Positions 9,526 through 17,040 of a stretch of DNA of 64,000 nt are shown here, piece after piece. Numbering within the stretch: the first letter of the stretch is position 1; each line of letters opens with the position of its first letter. The stretch lies in contig NZ_CP061947.1 in assembly GCF_014838715.1 (NCBI RefSeq), positions 992,001-1,056,000 on the forward strand, given 5' to 3'. This stretch comes from Algoriphagus sp. Y33. Lineage in GTDB: Bacteria > Bacteroidota > Bacteroidia > Cytophagales > Cyclobacteriaceae. Under the pieces are notes generated by a model, which was not told the origin of the DNA, did no database searches, and was given only the letters and a program-made list of their open reading frames with translations. The position numbers were made by a program, and so were the translations under genes.

Positions 9526-9546
9526 GACTAAAATCGTATTTTGTTC
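9526..9546. promoter_or_regulatory. Operator copy 3: TetR-type inverted repeat at the tetR promoter
   Basis: GACTAAA-N7-TTTGTTC has two mismatches between arms and the same spacing as the other two copies. It is 8 bp upstream of the tetR start, so a bound repressor would block its own promoter. Confidence 0.7.
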
Positions 9547-9807
9547 GACAAAAGTATAAACAGTTTTTTGATTGTGCAAATTTTTTTTGCTTTTTTTGTT
9601 GTTGCCTGTATTTGTGGGATGGGATTGGCTCTTTTGCAAACTTTGGGTGGTGGGTTGGCTTGGTGCGGTTTGCAAATGTGCCAATGGCGTTGGCTAAAAA
9701 TTTTTTCCTGTGCGGTGGGCTTTTTTTAATTTTTTTCTGTGTCAGCAGTTGTCGGGGCGTGGTCGTCTGTCAGAGGTCGGTCGGGTCTTGCAGGGTCTGT
9801 CCACCAT
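9547..9807. other. Strand-asymmetric G/T-rich spacer next to the attC-like site
   Basis: About 260 bp of plus strand consisting mainly of G and T, with poly-T runs and repeated TTTGCAAAnnTGG-like words (about 9634-9684). Open frames across it are low-complexity and have no protein-like features. It directly adjoins the attC-like palindrome at 9808-9946 and may be part of the same mobile unit. Confidence 0.5.
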
Positions 9808-9946
9808 TGCCGCTAACGTTTTGCGGCTTGGCGTAGTGGCGGATTTTTAGCACAAAAGCTCAATCGAAGAACTGCACTTTAACCTACCACAAAACTGTCA
9901 TACGAGGCACTGAATCCGCCATTACGCCAAACCGCTGTTAGGCGTA
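9808..9946 (-). repeat. attC-like folded recombination site
   Basis: An imperfect palindrome of about 138 bp, within the size range of integron attC sites. On the plus strand the arms are CCGCTAACGTTTTGCGG plus TTGGCGTAGTGGCGGATT on the left (9810-9847) and AATCCGCCATTACGCCAA plus ACCGCTGTTAGGCG on the right (9913-9944). The left arm carries about 4 extra unpaired bases. Read on the minus strand, the outer boxes are GCCTAAC (fits RYYYAAC) and GTTAGCG (partial fit to GTTRRRY). It begins 5 bp after the bestrophin stop codon, the usual place of attC at the end of a cassette. Confidence 0.65.
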
Positions 9947-9950
9947 GTTT

Positions 9951-10853
9951 TTATTTCAACTTGTCGCATACTTCTTTACAATTCTGTTCAATTGTCTTAC
10001 AAATTTCATCTATTGATACAGATGTTTTATTTTCCGAAAATGGCTCGCCAAATAAGTTTGCCAATTTGTTGATTGTCAAAAATGCAGTACTTATTATTAC
10101 CATTATTGGAACAGCTAAAAACTCAAAACCACTTTCTTCGCCACCTAAGTCAATGTCACCAATAAACAAAGGGATTAGGATTACATAGAAACTCACTATT
10201 AATTTAGTAAATGCACTATAAATCATTAAAAATGGTGTGTTCTTTATTCTTTCTGCTTTTCCTTGAATTTCATAAAAACGATTGATGTGCTGCATCAAAT
10301 CTCCTTTTTCAATTCGGGCTATTGGTGCAAAATCATCTTCAATTTCTTTGGTAATAGCTAGTAAAATCTCATTTGAAATTTTATTATCAGCATTGATTTT
10401 AAATTCGGAAATAAGTTCAAGAGATTGACTGTCAAATGTCGGATGAGCGTTATTGTGCATCTCATTTTTTAGCTGTCTAATGTATAAAATGCTTAACTCT
10501 ATAACCTTTCGTCCTTTAAGACTTAGATTATTTTGTTTGATTTCTTTGAAATGTTGCTCATTACCGTAATAGGCAAAAAGTTTTGCTACAAAACTTCGTG
10601 TATTGTTAGTCAATTCACCAAATATTTTTCTTGCTTCCCACCATCTGTCATAAGCGGAATTCATTCTAAAGCCCAAGAAAAAAGCAACTGCAAGTCCAAA
10701 TACTGAACCTATTTGTCCTGATATTTTGTATATGTGGTCACCAAAATATTCTTCAAGAGCAAGCACTAAAATTGTATAAACCGTTGTGATTATAATAAAC
10801 GGTGTCGCAATTTTCAGCAAGTGAAATAAACCTTGTTTTTCTGTTTTTATCAT
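9951..10853 (-). CDS. Bestrophin-family anion channel
   Basis: A 300-residue membrane protein of the bestrophin/UPF0187 family. The signature FRMNSAYDRWWEARKIFGEL is at about residues 62-81, with TM helices at 17-35, 45-62, about 209-230 and about 240-262. Bacterial members form pentameric ion channels. Its start is 1 bp after the DUF2231-like gene's stop, so the two are translated together. It is the third gene of a three-gene block ending in the attC-like palindrome. Confidence 0.88.
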   Translation of the reverse strand: MIKTEKQGLFHLLKIATPFIIITTVYTILVLALEEYFGDHIYKISGQIGSVFGLAVAFFLGFRMNSAYDRWWEARKIFGELTNNTRSFVAKLFAYYGNEQHFKEIKQNNLSLKGRKVIELSILYIRQLKNEMHNNAHPTFDSQSLELISEFKINADNKISNEILLAITKEIEDDFAPIARIEKGDLMQHINRFYEIQGKAERIKNTPFLMIYSAFTKLIVSFYVILIPLFIGDIDLGGEESGFEFLAVPIMVIISTAFLTINKLANLFGEPFSENKTSVSIDEICKTIEQNCKEVCDKLK

Positions 10854-10854
10854 A

Positions 10855-11349
10855 TTAATCGTCTTCGTCTTTTTCAGCGTTATTCTTTTCTAATGCAGGT
10901 GAATTGTTTCCGCTTCTAATTTCTGTATGTCTTATTTCACCACCGGTTGTACCTGTCTGTTTGGCAAAGAATAATACCACAAATGCAAAAACTAATGCTG
11001 CTATTGAAATAATGGACGAAAAAGATTTTTGCTTAAAACTTGCCCAAAGACCAAGTAACGAAATGCCACCTAAAATATAAGATAGCAAGGCAAAGGTTTC
11101 AGCTGTTTCTTCGTGATTTTCGATGTAGTTTTCTGTTACACCACTTATTTTTTCCACGATTTCTTCGGCTCCTTCACCAGTTGACATAGCTGCTATTGCA
11201 GCTAATGCACTAAGAATAAAAATCATAAATGCTGTTCGTTTAACAGCTTCTGATTTTGAAACAAGTCCTGTAATCATTACAATTACTCCCACGATGGGGA
11301 AAATGATTGGTAAATGATTTACCACTAAATGCCAATGTGCTCCGTTCAT
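10855..11349 (-). CDS. DUF2231-like four-helix membrane protein
   Basis: Starting at ATG 11349 (MNGAHWHLVVNHLPIIFPIV) gives 164 residues; the longer frame to 11430 would overlap the upstream gene by about 60 bp and lacks membrane character. Four TM helices are visible at about residues 11-30, 39-56, 84-104 and 110-127, followed by a charged C-terminal tail. The conserved HWHLVVNHLPI start, with histidines at the membrane face, is like DUF2231 proteins, which may bind a metal or haem. It sits between a VIT1-like transporter and a bestrophin with 17-bp and 1-bp gaps. Confidence 0.72.
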   Translation of the reverse strand: MNGAHWHLVVNHLPIIFPIVGVIVMITGLVSKSEAVKRTAFMIFILSALAAIAAMSTGEGAEEIVEKISGVTENYIENHEETAETFALLSYILGGISLLGLWASFKQKSFSSIISIAALVFAFVVLFFAKQTGTTGGEIRHTEIRSGNNSPALEKNNAEKDEDD

Positions 11350-11366
11350 ATTATTGTATTTTAAAA

Positions 11367-12068
11367 TTAAACATTTACTCCAAATAGATAACCAACTAAC
11401 GCAGAAAGTACCATTGCAATTGTACCCCAAATAGTAATTCGTAAGATAGCTTTTCTAATGCTAGAACCACCAGTTTTAGCTGAAGTTGCTCCAAGAATGA
11501 TTAAGAAAATGATAGTAAAGCCATAGAGCCAATACTCCATACCTTTCACTGGGGCAAAGAGGACAACTAAAAGTGGTAGTATTCCGCCAACTGTAAAAGA
11601 GGCTCCTGAAGCCAATGCAGCTTGTATAGGGTTTGCTTGACTAATTTCGTTAATTCCTAATTCATCTCTAATATGTGTTCCTAATGCGTCCTTTTCTGTA
11701 AGTTCAACGGCTACCTGCATAGCTGTTTCCTTTTTTAGTCCACGTTTCTCATAGATTTGAGCCAAAATATTTAGTTCTGCTTCTGGCATTTCTTTTAGTT
11801 CTTTTATTTCTCTTTGGATGTCTGCCTTTTCGGTGTCTGTTTGTGAACTTACCGAAACATATTCACCAGCCGCCATTGATAATGCTCCCGCTACAAGTCC
11901 TGCTACTGTAGCTAAAACTGTAGGTTCTCTTGTCGCACTTGCTGCTGCAACACCAATTGCCAGACTTGAAATTGAAATTATACCGTCATTCGCTCCAAGA
12001 ACGGCAGCTCTCAACCAGTTGCTACGGTGTATGTAATGGCTGTCTAAGTAGTTGTCAATTGTTATCAT
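11367..12068 (-). CDS. VIT1/CCC1-family Fe2+/Mn2+ transporter
   Basis: A 233-residue protein with the family start: RAAVLGANDGIISISSLAIG in TM1, then LVAGALSMAAGEYVSVSSQ in TM2. A cytoplasmic helical segment follows (residues 80-140, EKRGLKKETAMQVAVELTEK), then three further TMs. This matches vacuolar-iron-transporter-like metal exporters. It is the first gene of the cassette-like block. Its start is 36-50 bp inside the inverted copy of GTTAGGCGTA (12104-12118) that marks the other block end. Confidence 0.92.
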   Translation of the reverse strand: MITIDNYLDSHYIHRSNWLRAAVLGANDGIISISSLAIGVAAASATREPTVLATVAGLVAGALSMAAGEYVSVSSQTDTEKADIQREIKELKEMPEAELNILAQIYEKRGLKKETAMQVAVELTEKDALGTHIRDELGINEISQANPIQAALASGASFTVGGILPLLVVLFAPVKGMEYWLYGFTIIFLIILGATSAKTGGSSIRKAILRITIWGTIAMVLSALVGYLFGVNV

Positions 12069-12103
12069 TTTCTTTTATTTGTTTTGTTAATTTCGGTCGT
12101 CTT

Positions 12104-12118
12104 AAAATTACGCCTAAC
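12104..12118 (-). repeat. Cassette-boundary core site complementary to the attC-like outer arm
   Basis: Read on the minus strand this is GTTAGGCGTAATTTT. It matches 14 of 15 bases of plus-strand 9937-9951, the outer arm of the attC-like palindrome, so the three-gene block is bracketed by inverted copies. The 7-mer GTTAGGC fits the integron crossover consensus GTTRRRY exactly. In integron cassettes the first bases of a cassette complement the R'' box of its own attC, because they adjoin in the circular form. Confidence 0.6.
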
Positions 12119-12130
12119 TTATTTATTTAT

Positions 12131-12177
12131 GCACCTTTGGTGCACATATCCAACCGTTTTCGGGTGGATATGTGCAC
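12131..12177. repeat. Strong hairpin between recombinase and cassette boundary
   Basis: A 16-bp stem with one A-G mismatch (arms 12140-12155 and 12162-12177, GTGCACATATCC against GGATATGTGCAC) closes a 6-base loop. A smaller hairpin GCACC-TTT-GGTGC lies beside it at 12131-12143. It starts 17 bp after the recombinase stop. It could be a terminator, but the minus-strand sequence after it lacks a clear T-run, so a recombination-site role is also possible. Confidence 0.6.
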
Positions 12178-12193
12178 TTTTGGTATTGTTTTT

Positions 12194-13300
12194 TTAAAGG
12201 TCATCAAATGGACTTTTTACTTTTTGGAGACTTTTCTGACTCACATGGGTATAGATTTCAGTCGTTTTGCTTGAACTATGCCCCAATAACTCCTGAATAA
12301 ACCTGAGATCCGTTCCGCTTTCCAGAAGATGGGTGGCGTAGCTGTGTCTTAGCCAATGAAGAGTCACCGGCTTCTTGATCCCGGCTTTACTCAATGCGGT
12401 TTTCAATACTTTTTGCAAACTTCCTTCACTATAGGCTGTATTCTTTTTACTCCCTTCAAATAAATAGCTTCCTGGCTTTTCCATTAGGTAATACGCTCTG
12501 AGCATCCCGATGATTTTATCACTGATCGGTACCATCCTGTCCTTCGCACCTTTCCCTTTATTGATTCTTAACATTCCTCTTTTTGAATCCACATCTTCCA
12601 GTTTGAGGTTCAATAATTCACTTCTTCTTAGTCCACAGGCATAGATGAGACTGAGCATCGTCCGATGCTTTACATTTTTGTGCGCTTGGAGTATATCTTT
12701 CACCTCTTCTTTGCTGAGTACATGGGGAAGCTGTTTGGGTTTTTTGGGTCTTTCGATCTCTATTGGTTCGAGCTTGCGTTTTTGTTTGTTCGAAAAGTAC
12801 AGCTTTACCGAATTGATCACCTGAGATTGAAAGCTAACTGAGTATTTTCTCTTAAGGATATAATTTTGGTGGAAATTTTCCAAATCCTCAGTGCTGATTT
12901 CTTCAGGCTTTTTGTTTTCCGTATAGCGGAAAAATAGGCTAAGGCTCTGGCTGTAGGTTTTTACCGTGGATTCGGCATAGCGTCTGTTCTGCATCCAGGC
13001 TATAAACTTTCTGATTTCTTGGTCTAAGTTGGGTGCCAATTCAGGCAGGTTTGCAGGTAATTGTACTGCTTTTATTTTTTTGAAACCGGAATAATCTATC
13101 CATGCTTTGCCTTTGAATAAGATGAGAAGTTCTTCCACAATGCCTTCCGAATAGGGGAGCGACCAAGCTCTTCGTTCGGGGTTCCATTTTGCCATAGACA
13201 GGGTTTTTACCAACTCTATAAGCTCTTGGTCATAATCGAATTGGAGCAATACCACTGCTTTCTTCTTCCAGATTGTAGATGTGGCAAAAATTGTTTTCAT
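12194..13300 (-). CDS. Tyrosine recombinase/integrase with HARP-like N-terminal module
   Basis: Start chosen at ATG 13300 (MKTIFATSTIWKKK), giving 368 residues; an upstream ATG at 13360 adds an unlikely Phe-rich stretch. Residues 15-62 (LQFDYDQELIELVKTL, KWNPERRAWSLP) resemble the HARP-type fold of SMARCAL1-like proteins. A SAM-like core-binding domain follows (about 90-175), then the catalytic domain with Arg225 (CGLRRSELL), Lys in NKGKGAKDR, His315-x-x-Arg318, His341 (LGHSSS) and nucleophile Tyr350. All catalytic residues are present, so it should be active. It lacks the extra helix insertion that defines IntI. It lies beside the cassette-like block and may mobilise it. Confidence 0.92.
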   Translation of the reverse strand: MKTIFATSTIWKKKAVVLLQFDYDQELIELVKTLSMAKWNPERRAWSLPYSEGIVEELLILFKGKAWIDYSGFKKIKAVQLPANLPELAPNLDQEIRKFIAWMQNRRYAESTVKTYSQSLSLFFRYTENKKPEEISTEDLENFHQNYILKRKYSVSFQSQVINSVKLYFSNKQKRKLEPIEIERPKKPKQLPHVLSKEEVKDILQAHKNVKHRTMLSLIYACGLRRSELLNLKLEDVDSKRGMLRINKGKGAKDRMVPISDKIIGMLRAYYLMEKPGSYLFEGSKKNTAYSEGSLQKVLKTALSKAGIKKPVTLHWLRHSYATHLLESGTDLRFIQELLGHSSSKTTEIYTHVSQKSLQKVKSPFDDL

Positions 13301-13504
13301 GGTCAAAAAAATGAAATGAAAATGAAAGTTAAGAAAAATTGATAGAATGCCTAATTTCATCTATTGAAGCCTTCGGAAAGGGCGAGTGTCAGCTTCTCCA
13401 CGGCAAAGTGAGCAATTGAATTCTTTCTGTTTCCCAAGTTGTTTTTTCTGATTATGAACCTGAATTACTCAAATCGGGTTTTGCAGACTTAACTCTACTA
13501 TTTC

Positions 13505-15250
13505 ATGGCTAGAACAGCTGAGCGTAAGGTCACCATGGGGCAGGTCTTTAAGACCATTATTTGGCCCCGGAGAAAGCATTTGTTTTTAGGACTGTTTTTG
13601 ATCATTATCTCCCGTCTAGCAAGCCTAGTGCTGCCTGGAGCGAGTAAAATCTTGATTGATGACGTGATTCCCTCCAATGATTTGACTATGCTGAAATGGC
13701 TGATCGGAGGCGTGGTGCTGGCAATTGTGGTGCAGGCATCCACTTCCTATGCGCTGACCCAGATCCTCAGTGTGGAAGCCCAAAATCTGATTTCCAAGCT
13801 CCGATCACAGGTTCAGGCACATATCATCAAGCTCCCGATCCGGTTCTTTGATAATGCAAAAACGGGGGAGTTGGTGTCCAGGATTATGACCGATGTGGAA
13901 GGTGTGAGAAATCTGGTCGGAACCGGATTTGCCCAAATGATAGGCGGTTTATTGACAGCTGTTATTTCCCTTTTTCTGCTGATCAGTATCAGCCCGATGA
14001 TGACGCTCTATGTGCTTTTGCCGGTGGTGATCTTTGGGTTGGTTTCCCTGAAAGCCTTTGGGAAAATCAGGCCGATTTTCCGTGAACGCGGCAAAATCAA
14101 TGCACAGGTCACGGGAAGATTGACCGAAACCCTAGGCGGAATCAGGGTGATCAAGGGCTTCAATGCAGAGCAGCAGGAGATTAATACCTTTGCTAGGGGA
14201 GTAGATGAGCTGTTTCAGAATGTTAAAGCCAGCCTGACCGCGACAAGTTTTGTGACTTCTATGGGCGCTTTGCTGTTGGGCTTGGCATCGGCGGGAATCA
14301 TGGGAATGGGGGGCTATATGATTATGCAGGGAGAGATGACTTTTGGGGATTTTCTTGCCTTCACACTTTACTTGGGATTTATGATTGCTCCGATCGTGCA
14401 GATGTCCAATATAGGCAGTCAGCTTACCGAGGCTTTTGCGGGTTTGGACCGTACGGAGGAAATCATGAATACTCCCTTGGAAGCGGATGACCGTACCAGA
14501 ACGCTGGCATTAACCGATTTTAGTGGGGACATCAGATTTGACAAGGTGTCATTCGCCTATGAGCAAGGCAAAGAAGTGATCAAGGGAGTAAGTTTCCATG
14601 CCCCGGCGGGTTCTGTGACTGCATTGGTAGGAACTTCCGGTTCCGGTAAAACAACCATTGCCGGACTTGCGGCTACGTTTTTGAACCCGGATTCGGGAAG
14701 GATTTCGCTGGATGGGCACGACCTGCAGACGGTAACACTGGACTCTTTTCGGGCTAAGTTGGGCGTGGTGCTACAGGACGATTTTCTGTTTGAAGGCACG
14801 ATCAGGGAGAATATCCTTTTTCCGCGACCCAATGCAAGCGGGGAAGATTTGCAGAAAGCGGTAGTTGCTGCGCATGTGCAGGAGTTTACCGATCGCTTTG
14901 AGGATGGCTTGGATACCTTGATCGGGGAGAGGGGAGTGAAGCTCTCCGGTGGGCAAAGGCAGCGTATAGCGATTGCGAGAGCTATTTTGGCTGATCCCAA
15001 AATCCTGATTCTGGATGAGGCAACCTCTAATTTGGATACCGAATCTGAAACATTGATTCAGGCGAGTCTGAAGGAGTTGATGAAAGGGAGAACCACTTTT
15101 GTAATTGCCCACAGACTGAGTACAATCCGTCAGGCAGACCAAATATTGGTGGTAGAAAAAGGCACTATCGTGGAGCAGGGGCAGCATGATGAACTTATTG
15201 CGCTGCAAGGCAGGTATTATCAGCTGTATACTTATCAGGCGAGGATCTAG
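13505..15250 (+). CDS. ABC exporter, fused permease-ATPase (MsbA/multidrug type)
   Basis: A 581-residue half-transporter. Six TM helices lie in residues 20-310. The ATPase domain has Walker A GTSGSGKTT at 376-384, Q-loop VVLQDD, signature LSGGQ at 480-484, Walker B KILILDE at about 499-505 and H-loop IAHRLS. A homodimer exporting lipid or drug is expected. Gene and surroundings are more G+C-rich than the preceding 13 kb, so this is where normal chromosomal composition seems to resume. Diverges from the recombinase gene with a 200-bp gap. Confidence 0.93.
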   Translation: MARTAERKVTMGQVFKTIIWPRRKHLFLGLFLIIISRLASLVLPGASKILIDDVIPSNDLTMLKWLIGGVVLAIVVQASTSYALTQILSVEAQNLISKLRSQVQAHIIKLPIRFFDNAKTGELVSRIMTDVEGVRNLVGTGFAQMIGGLLTAVISLFLLISISPMMTLYVLLPVVIFGLVSLKAFGKIRPIFRERGKINAQVTGRLTETLGGIRVIKGFNAEQQEINTFARGVDELFQNVKASLTATSFVTSMGALLLGLASAGIMGMGGYMIMQGEMTFGDFLAFTLYLGFMIAPIVQMSNIGSQLTEAFAGLDRTEEIMNTPLEADDRTRTLALTDFSGDIRFDKVSFAYEQGKEVIKGVSFHAPAGSVTALVGTSGSGKTTIAGLAATFLNPDSGRISLDGHDLQTVTLDSFRAKLGVVLQDDFLFEGTIRENILFPRPNASGEDLQKAVVAAHVQEFTDRFEDGLDTLIGERGVKLSGGQRQRIAIARAILADPKILILDEATSNLDTESETLIQASLKELMKGRTTFVIAHRLSTIRQADQILVVEKGTIVEQGQHDELIALQGRYYQLYTYQARI

Positions 15251-15383
15251 GGTTTGATCGTCATTGCGAACGACGAAGGAGTGTGGCAATCTCTTGTTTT
15301 GTATCAGCTGTACAATCAGAAAGTAGAAATTCTCAGGTGAATGAGTAAAATCCTTGTTAAATTGGCGTATGGAAATCAGGTTT

Positions 15384-15548
15384 ATGACCCAAGAGGAAAG
15401 TAATAAGCTTAGGCAGGAAGAGTTCTTGAAACTTAGTCCAGCCGAGCGAGTTATGTCCTTTTTTGAGTTATCAAGACGGATTCTAAGGTTCCCCACTGAA
15501 GCTAAGACTGATTCAAACCGGAAGAATTTTGTATTAAAGAAAAATTAA
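15384..15548 (+). CDS. Small helical protein, possible partner of a nucleotidyltransferase
   Basis: From ATG 15384 (MTQEESNKLRQEEFLKLSPA) the product is 54 residues; an in-frame upstream start at 15354 adds ten. It is charged and helical with ERVMSFFELSRRILRF in the middle. Small proteins of this look often precede DUF6036/AbiEii-type nucleotidyltransferase genes in Bacteroidota. Here a 41-codon piece resembling the end of such a gene starts 1 bp later. Function is not established; a toxin-antitoxin relation is inference. Confidence 0.55.
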   Translation: MTQEESNKLRQEEFLKLSPAERVMSFFELSRRILRFPTEAKTDSNRKNFVLKKN

Positions 15549-15549
15549 G

Positions 15550-15675
15550 ATGGGCCTTGAATGGAAAGAAAGTATTGACCAATTTAGTCTAGATGATTTG
15601 CCGGTAAGCAAAAGAAGGGCAGCACGACCCAAGGATTTGTTAGATATTCAGCAACTTAAATCTCTGAATAAATAG
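15550..15675 (+). pseudogene. C-terminal remnant of a nucleotidyltransferase (DUF6036/AbiEii-like)
   Basis: A 41-codon frame whose end reads SKRRAARPKDLLDIQQLKSL. The R-PKDL-DI--L pattern is the usual C-terminal signature of DUF6036/AbiEii-type nucleotidyltransferases (typically 150-250 residues). The catalytic GG/GS-DxD part is missing. The TAG stop is formed by the first bases of the adjacent MITE-like element. Probably debris of a lost toxin-like gene, though translation from its own ATG 1 bp after the upstream stop is possible. Confidence 0.5.
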
Positions 15676-15919
15676 GGCATGCTGAAAAACGCCGATAAAA
15701 AATTTAAAAGCTATTTTTTTATGTGAGCGGTTTTCAGCAAGTGCAAGCTTTTTAACGACAATAGGTCATTATTCATGCACTGGAAAATCCTAAAATCGTG
15801 ATTTTTAGGCTAGCCTCAGCCATACCATCTTCTACGTTGGCCTCATTCGAAGTATAAGCATACATCTTCATTCGGCCGCCTTGAAGCTGGCATAGCTGAG
15901 ACTTTTTCAGCAAGCCCTA
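15673..15919. mobile_element. MITE-like element, 247 bp with 17-bp terminal inverted repeats
   Basis: The ends TAGGGCATGCTGAAAAA (15673-15689) and TTTTTCAGCAAGCCCTA (15903-15919) are inverted copies with one mismatch. If the repeats are taken as GGGC...GCCC, a TA dinucleotide flanks each side, which would fit a TA target duplication. An inner hairpin (GCTGAAAAACGC against GCGGTTTTCAGC) occupies about 15681-15741. There is no reading frame inside, so a non-autonomous element is the best fit. Confidence 0.65.
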
Positions 15920-16065
15920 AATGGGTTTTAAAAAGAATAGTTTTCGAAAGCAACAGCGGAGAATCCTGATTTTGGTAGGGTGCAAATCCCAAATCTGAAA
16001 ACTGAGATCCGAAAGATAGAATAGGAGAGGCTGATGCGAAGGGAGATCACCCAACACCCGTCATC

Positions 16066-16755
16066 CTACATTTTTCTAATCATCTTCACCACCTGGGCGA
16101 TATGTTCTGCCTGATAAAAGTTGTCATGTTCGATTTCATGTTCGATTTTTTCATGCTCCCAAGTAATGTGAAATGGAATATGGATGGCATGACCGCCAAG
16201 TTCCAATACCGGAAGAACATCAGATTTTAGACTGTTTCCCATCATCAGAAACTCCTCCGGGGAGACATCGAGATGCCTGACAAGCTTCGCGAAATCTTCT
16301 ACTCTTTTTTCACTCATAATCTCAATATGATGGAAATAATGATCCAAACCTGATTTCTTGAGTTTTCTCTCCTGATCTACCAGATCTCCTTTGGTGGCCA
16401 TGACTAGGCGATAGTCGTCGTGTAATTCTGCCAAGACTTCCTCTACGCCGGGGAGGATTTCCACCGGCTTTTGCATCATATCATAGCCGATCTCCAGGAT
16501 TCTATCGATAAGCTTCACCGGGATTTTATGTCCTGAAATGCGGAGGGCTGTCTGGATCATGGATAGCATAAAGCCTTTGATGCCGTAGCCATACAAGCCC
16601 AAATTTTCTATTTCTGTGCGGTAAAGTTCTTTTATGCTGCTGTGCCTAGGCATGAAATCCTCCATCAGACTTCCAAATTCCTCCTCCGCCTCACGAAAAA
16701 AGGGTTCATTTACCCATAGGGTATCATCGGCATCAAAAGCGATTACTTTGATCAT
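16066..16755 (-). CDS. HAD-superfamily hydrolase (phosphatase-like)
   Basis: A 229-residue protein. Motif I is DADDTLW at residues 8-14 (nucleophile Asp8, acid Asp10), motif II MATKG near 119-123, and motif IV MMGNSLKSDV near 171-180. An alpha-helical cap lies at about 15-95. This is the phosphoglycolate-phosphatase-like/YjjG-like architecture, likely hydrolysing a small phosphorylated metabolite that cannot be named. It stands alone; a block of palindromic repeats lies upstream (16814-16965). Confidence 0.88.
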   Translation of the reverse strand: MIKVIAFDADDTLWVNEPFFREAEEEFGSLMEDFMPRHSSIKELYRTEIENLGLYGYGIKGFMLSMIQTALRISGHKIPVKLIDRILEIGYDMMQKPVEILPGVEEVLAELHDDYRLVMATKGDLVDQERKLKKSGLDHYFHHIEIMSEKRVEDFAKLVRHLDVSPEEFLMMGNSLKSDVLPVLELGGHAIHIPFHITWEHEKIEHEIEHDNFYQAEHIAQVVKMIRKM

Positions 16756-16813
16756 GGAATTGTAAAATTGAAATAGTGTAATATTCGGGAGTTGTAAAGT
16801 TAAGGACAGTTTT

Positions 16814-16965
16814 CGTCATTGCGAGGCACGAAGCAATCCGGTTTTACCAAAGCAGAGATTGCTTCAGTCGTACCTCCCTCGCAATGACGTTCACTTGATT
16901 GCTTCAGTCGTACTTCCTCGCAATGACGTGGGATACAATCCGTCATTGCGAGGCACGAAGCAATC
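16814..16965. repeat. CGTCATTGCGAGG palindromic repeats, cluster 1
   Basis: One complete hairpin unit at 16814-16889 runs from CGTCATTGCGAGGCACGAAG to CTCGCAATGACG, with GATTGCTTC complementary to GAAGCAATC inside. A right half-unit follows at 16896-16928 and a left half-unit at 16941-16965. The cluster ends 75 bp before the GIY-YIG gene. A degenerate half copy is at about 15259-15292, after the ABC exporter. Confidence 0.85.
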
Positions 16966-17040
16966 TAATAAATCGGGATGATTTGAAATTGCATCGTTGC
17001 ACCTCGACTCAGGGATATTATTTTTTATTAATTTAAAACT

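Noticed and set aside
9541..9836. Two plus-strand frames of 62 and 74 codons in the G/T-rich spacer
   Set aside because: Composition is low-complexity, with Trp, Gly and Phe runs produced by the base bias.
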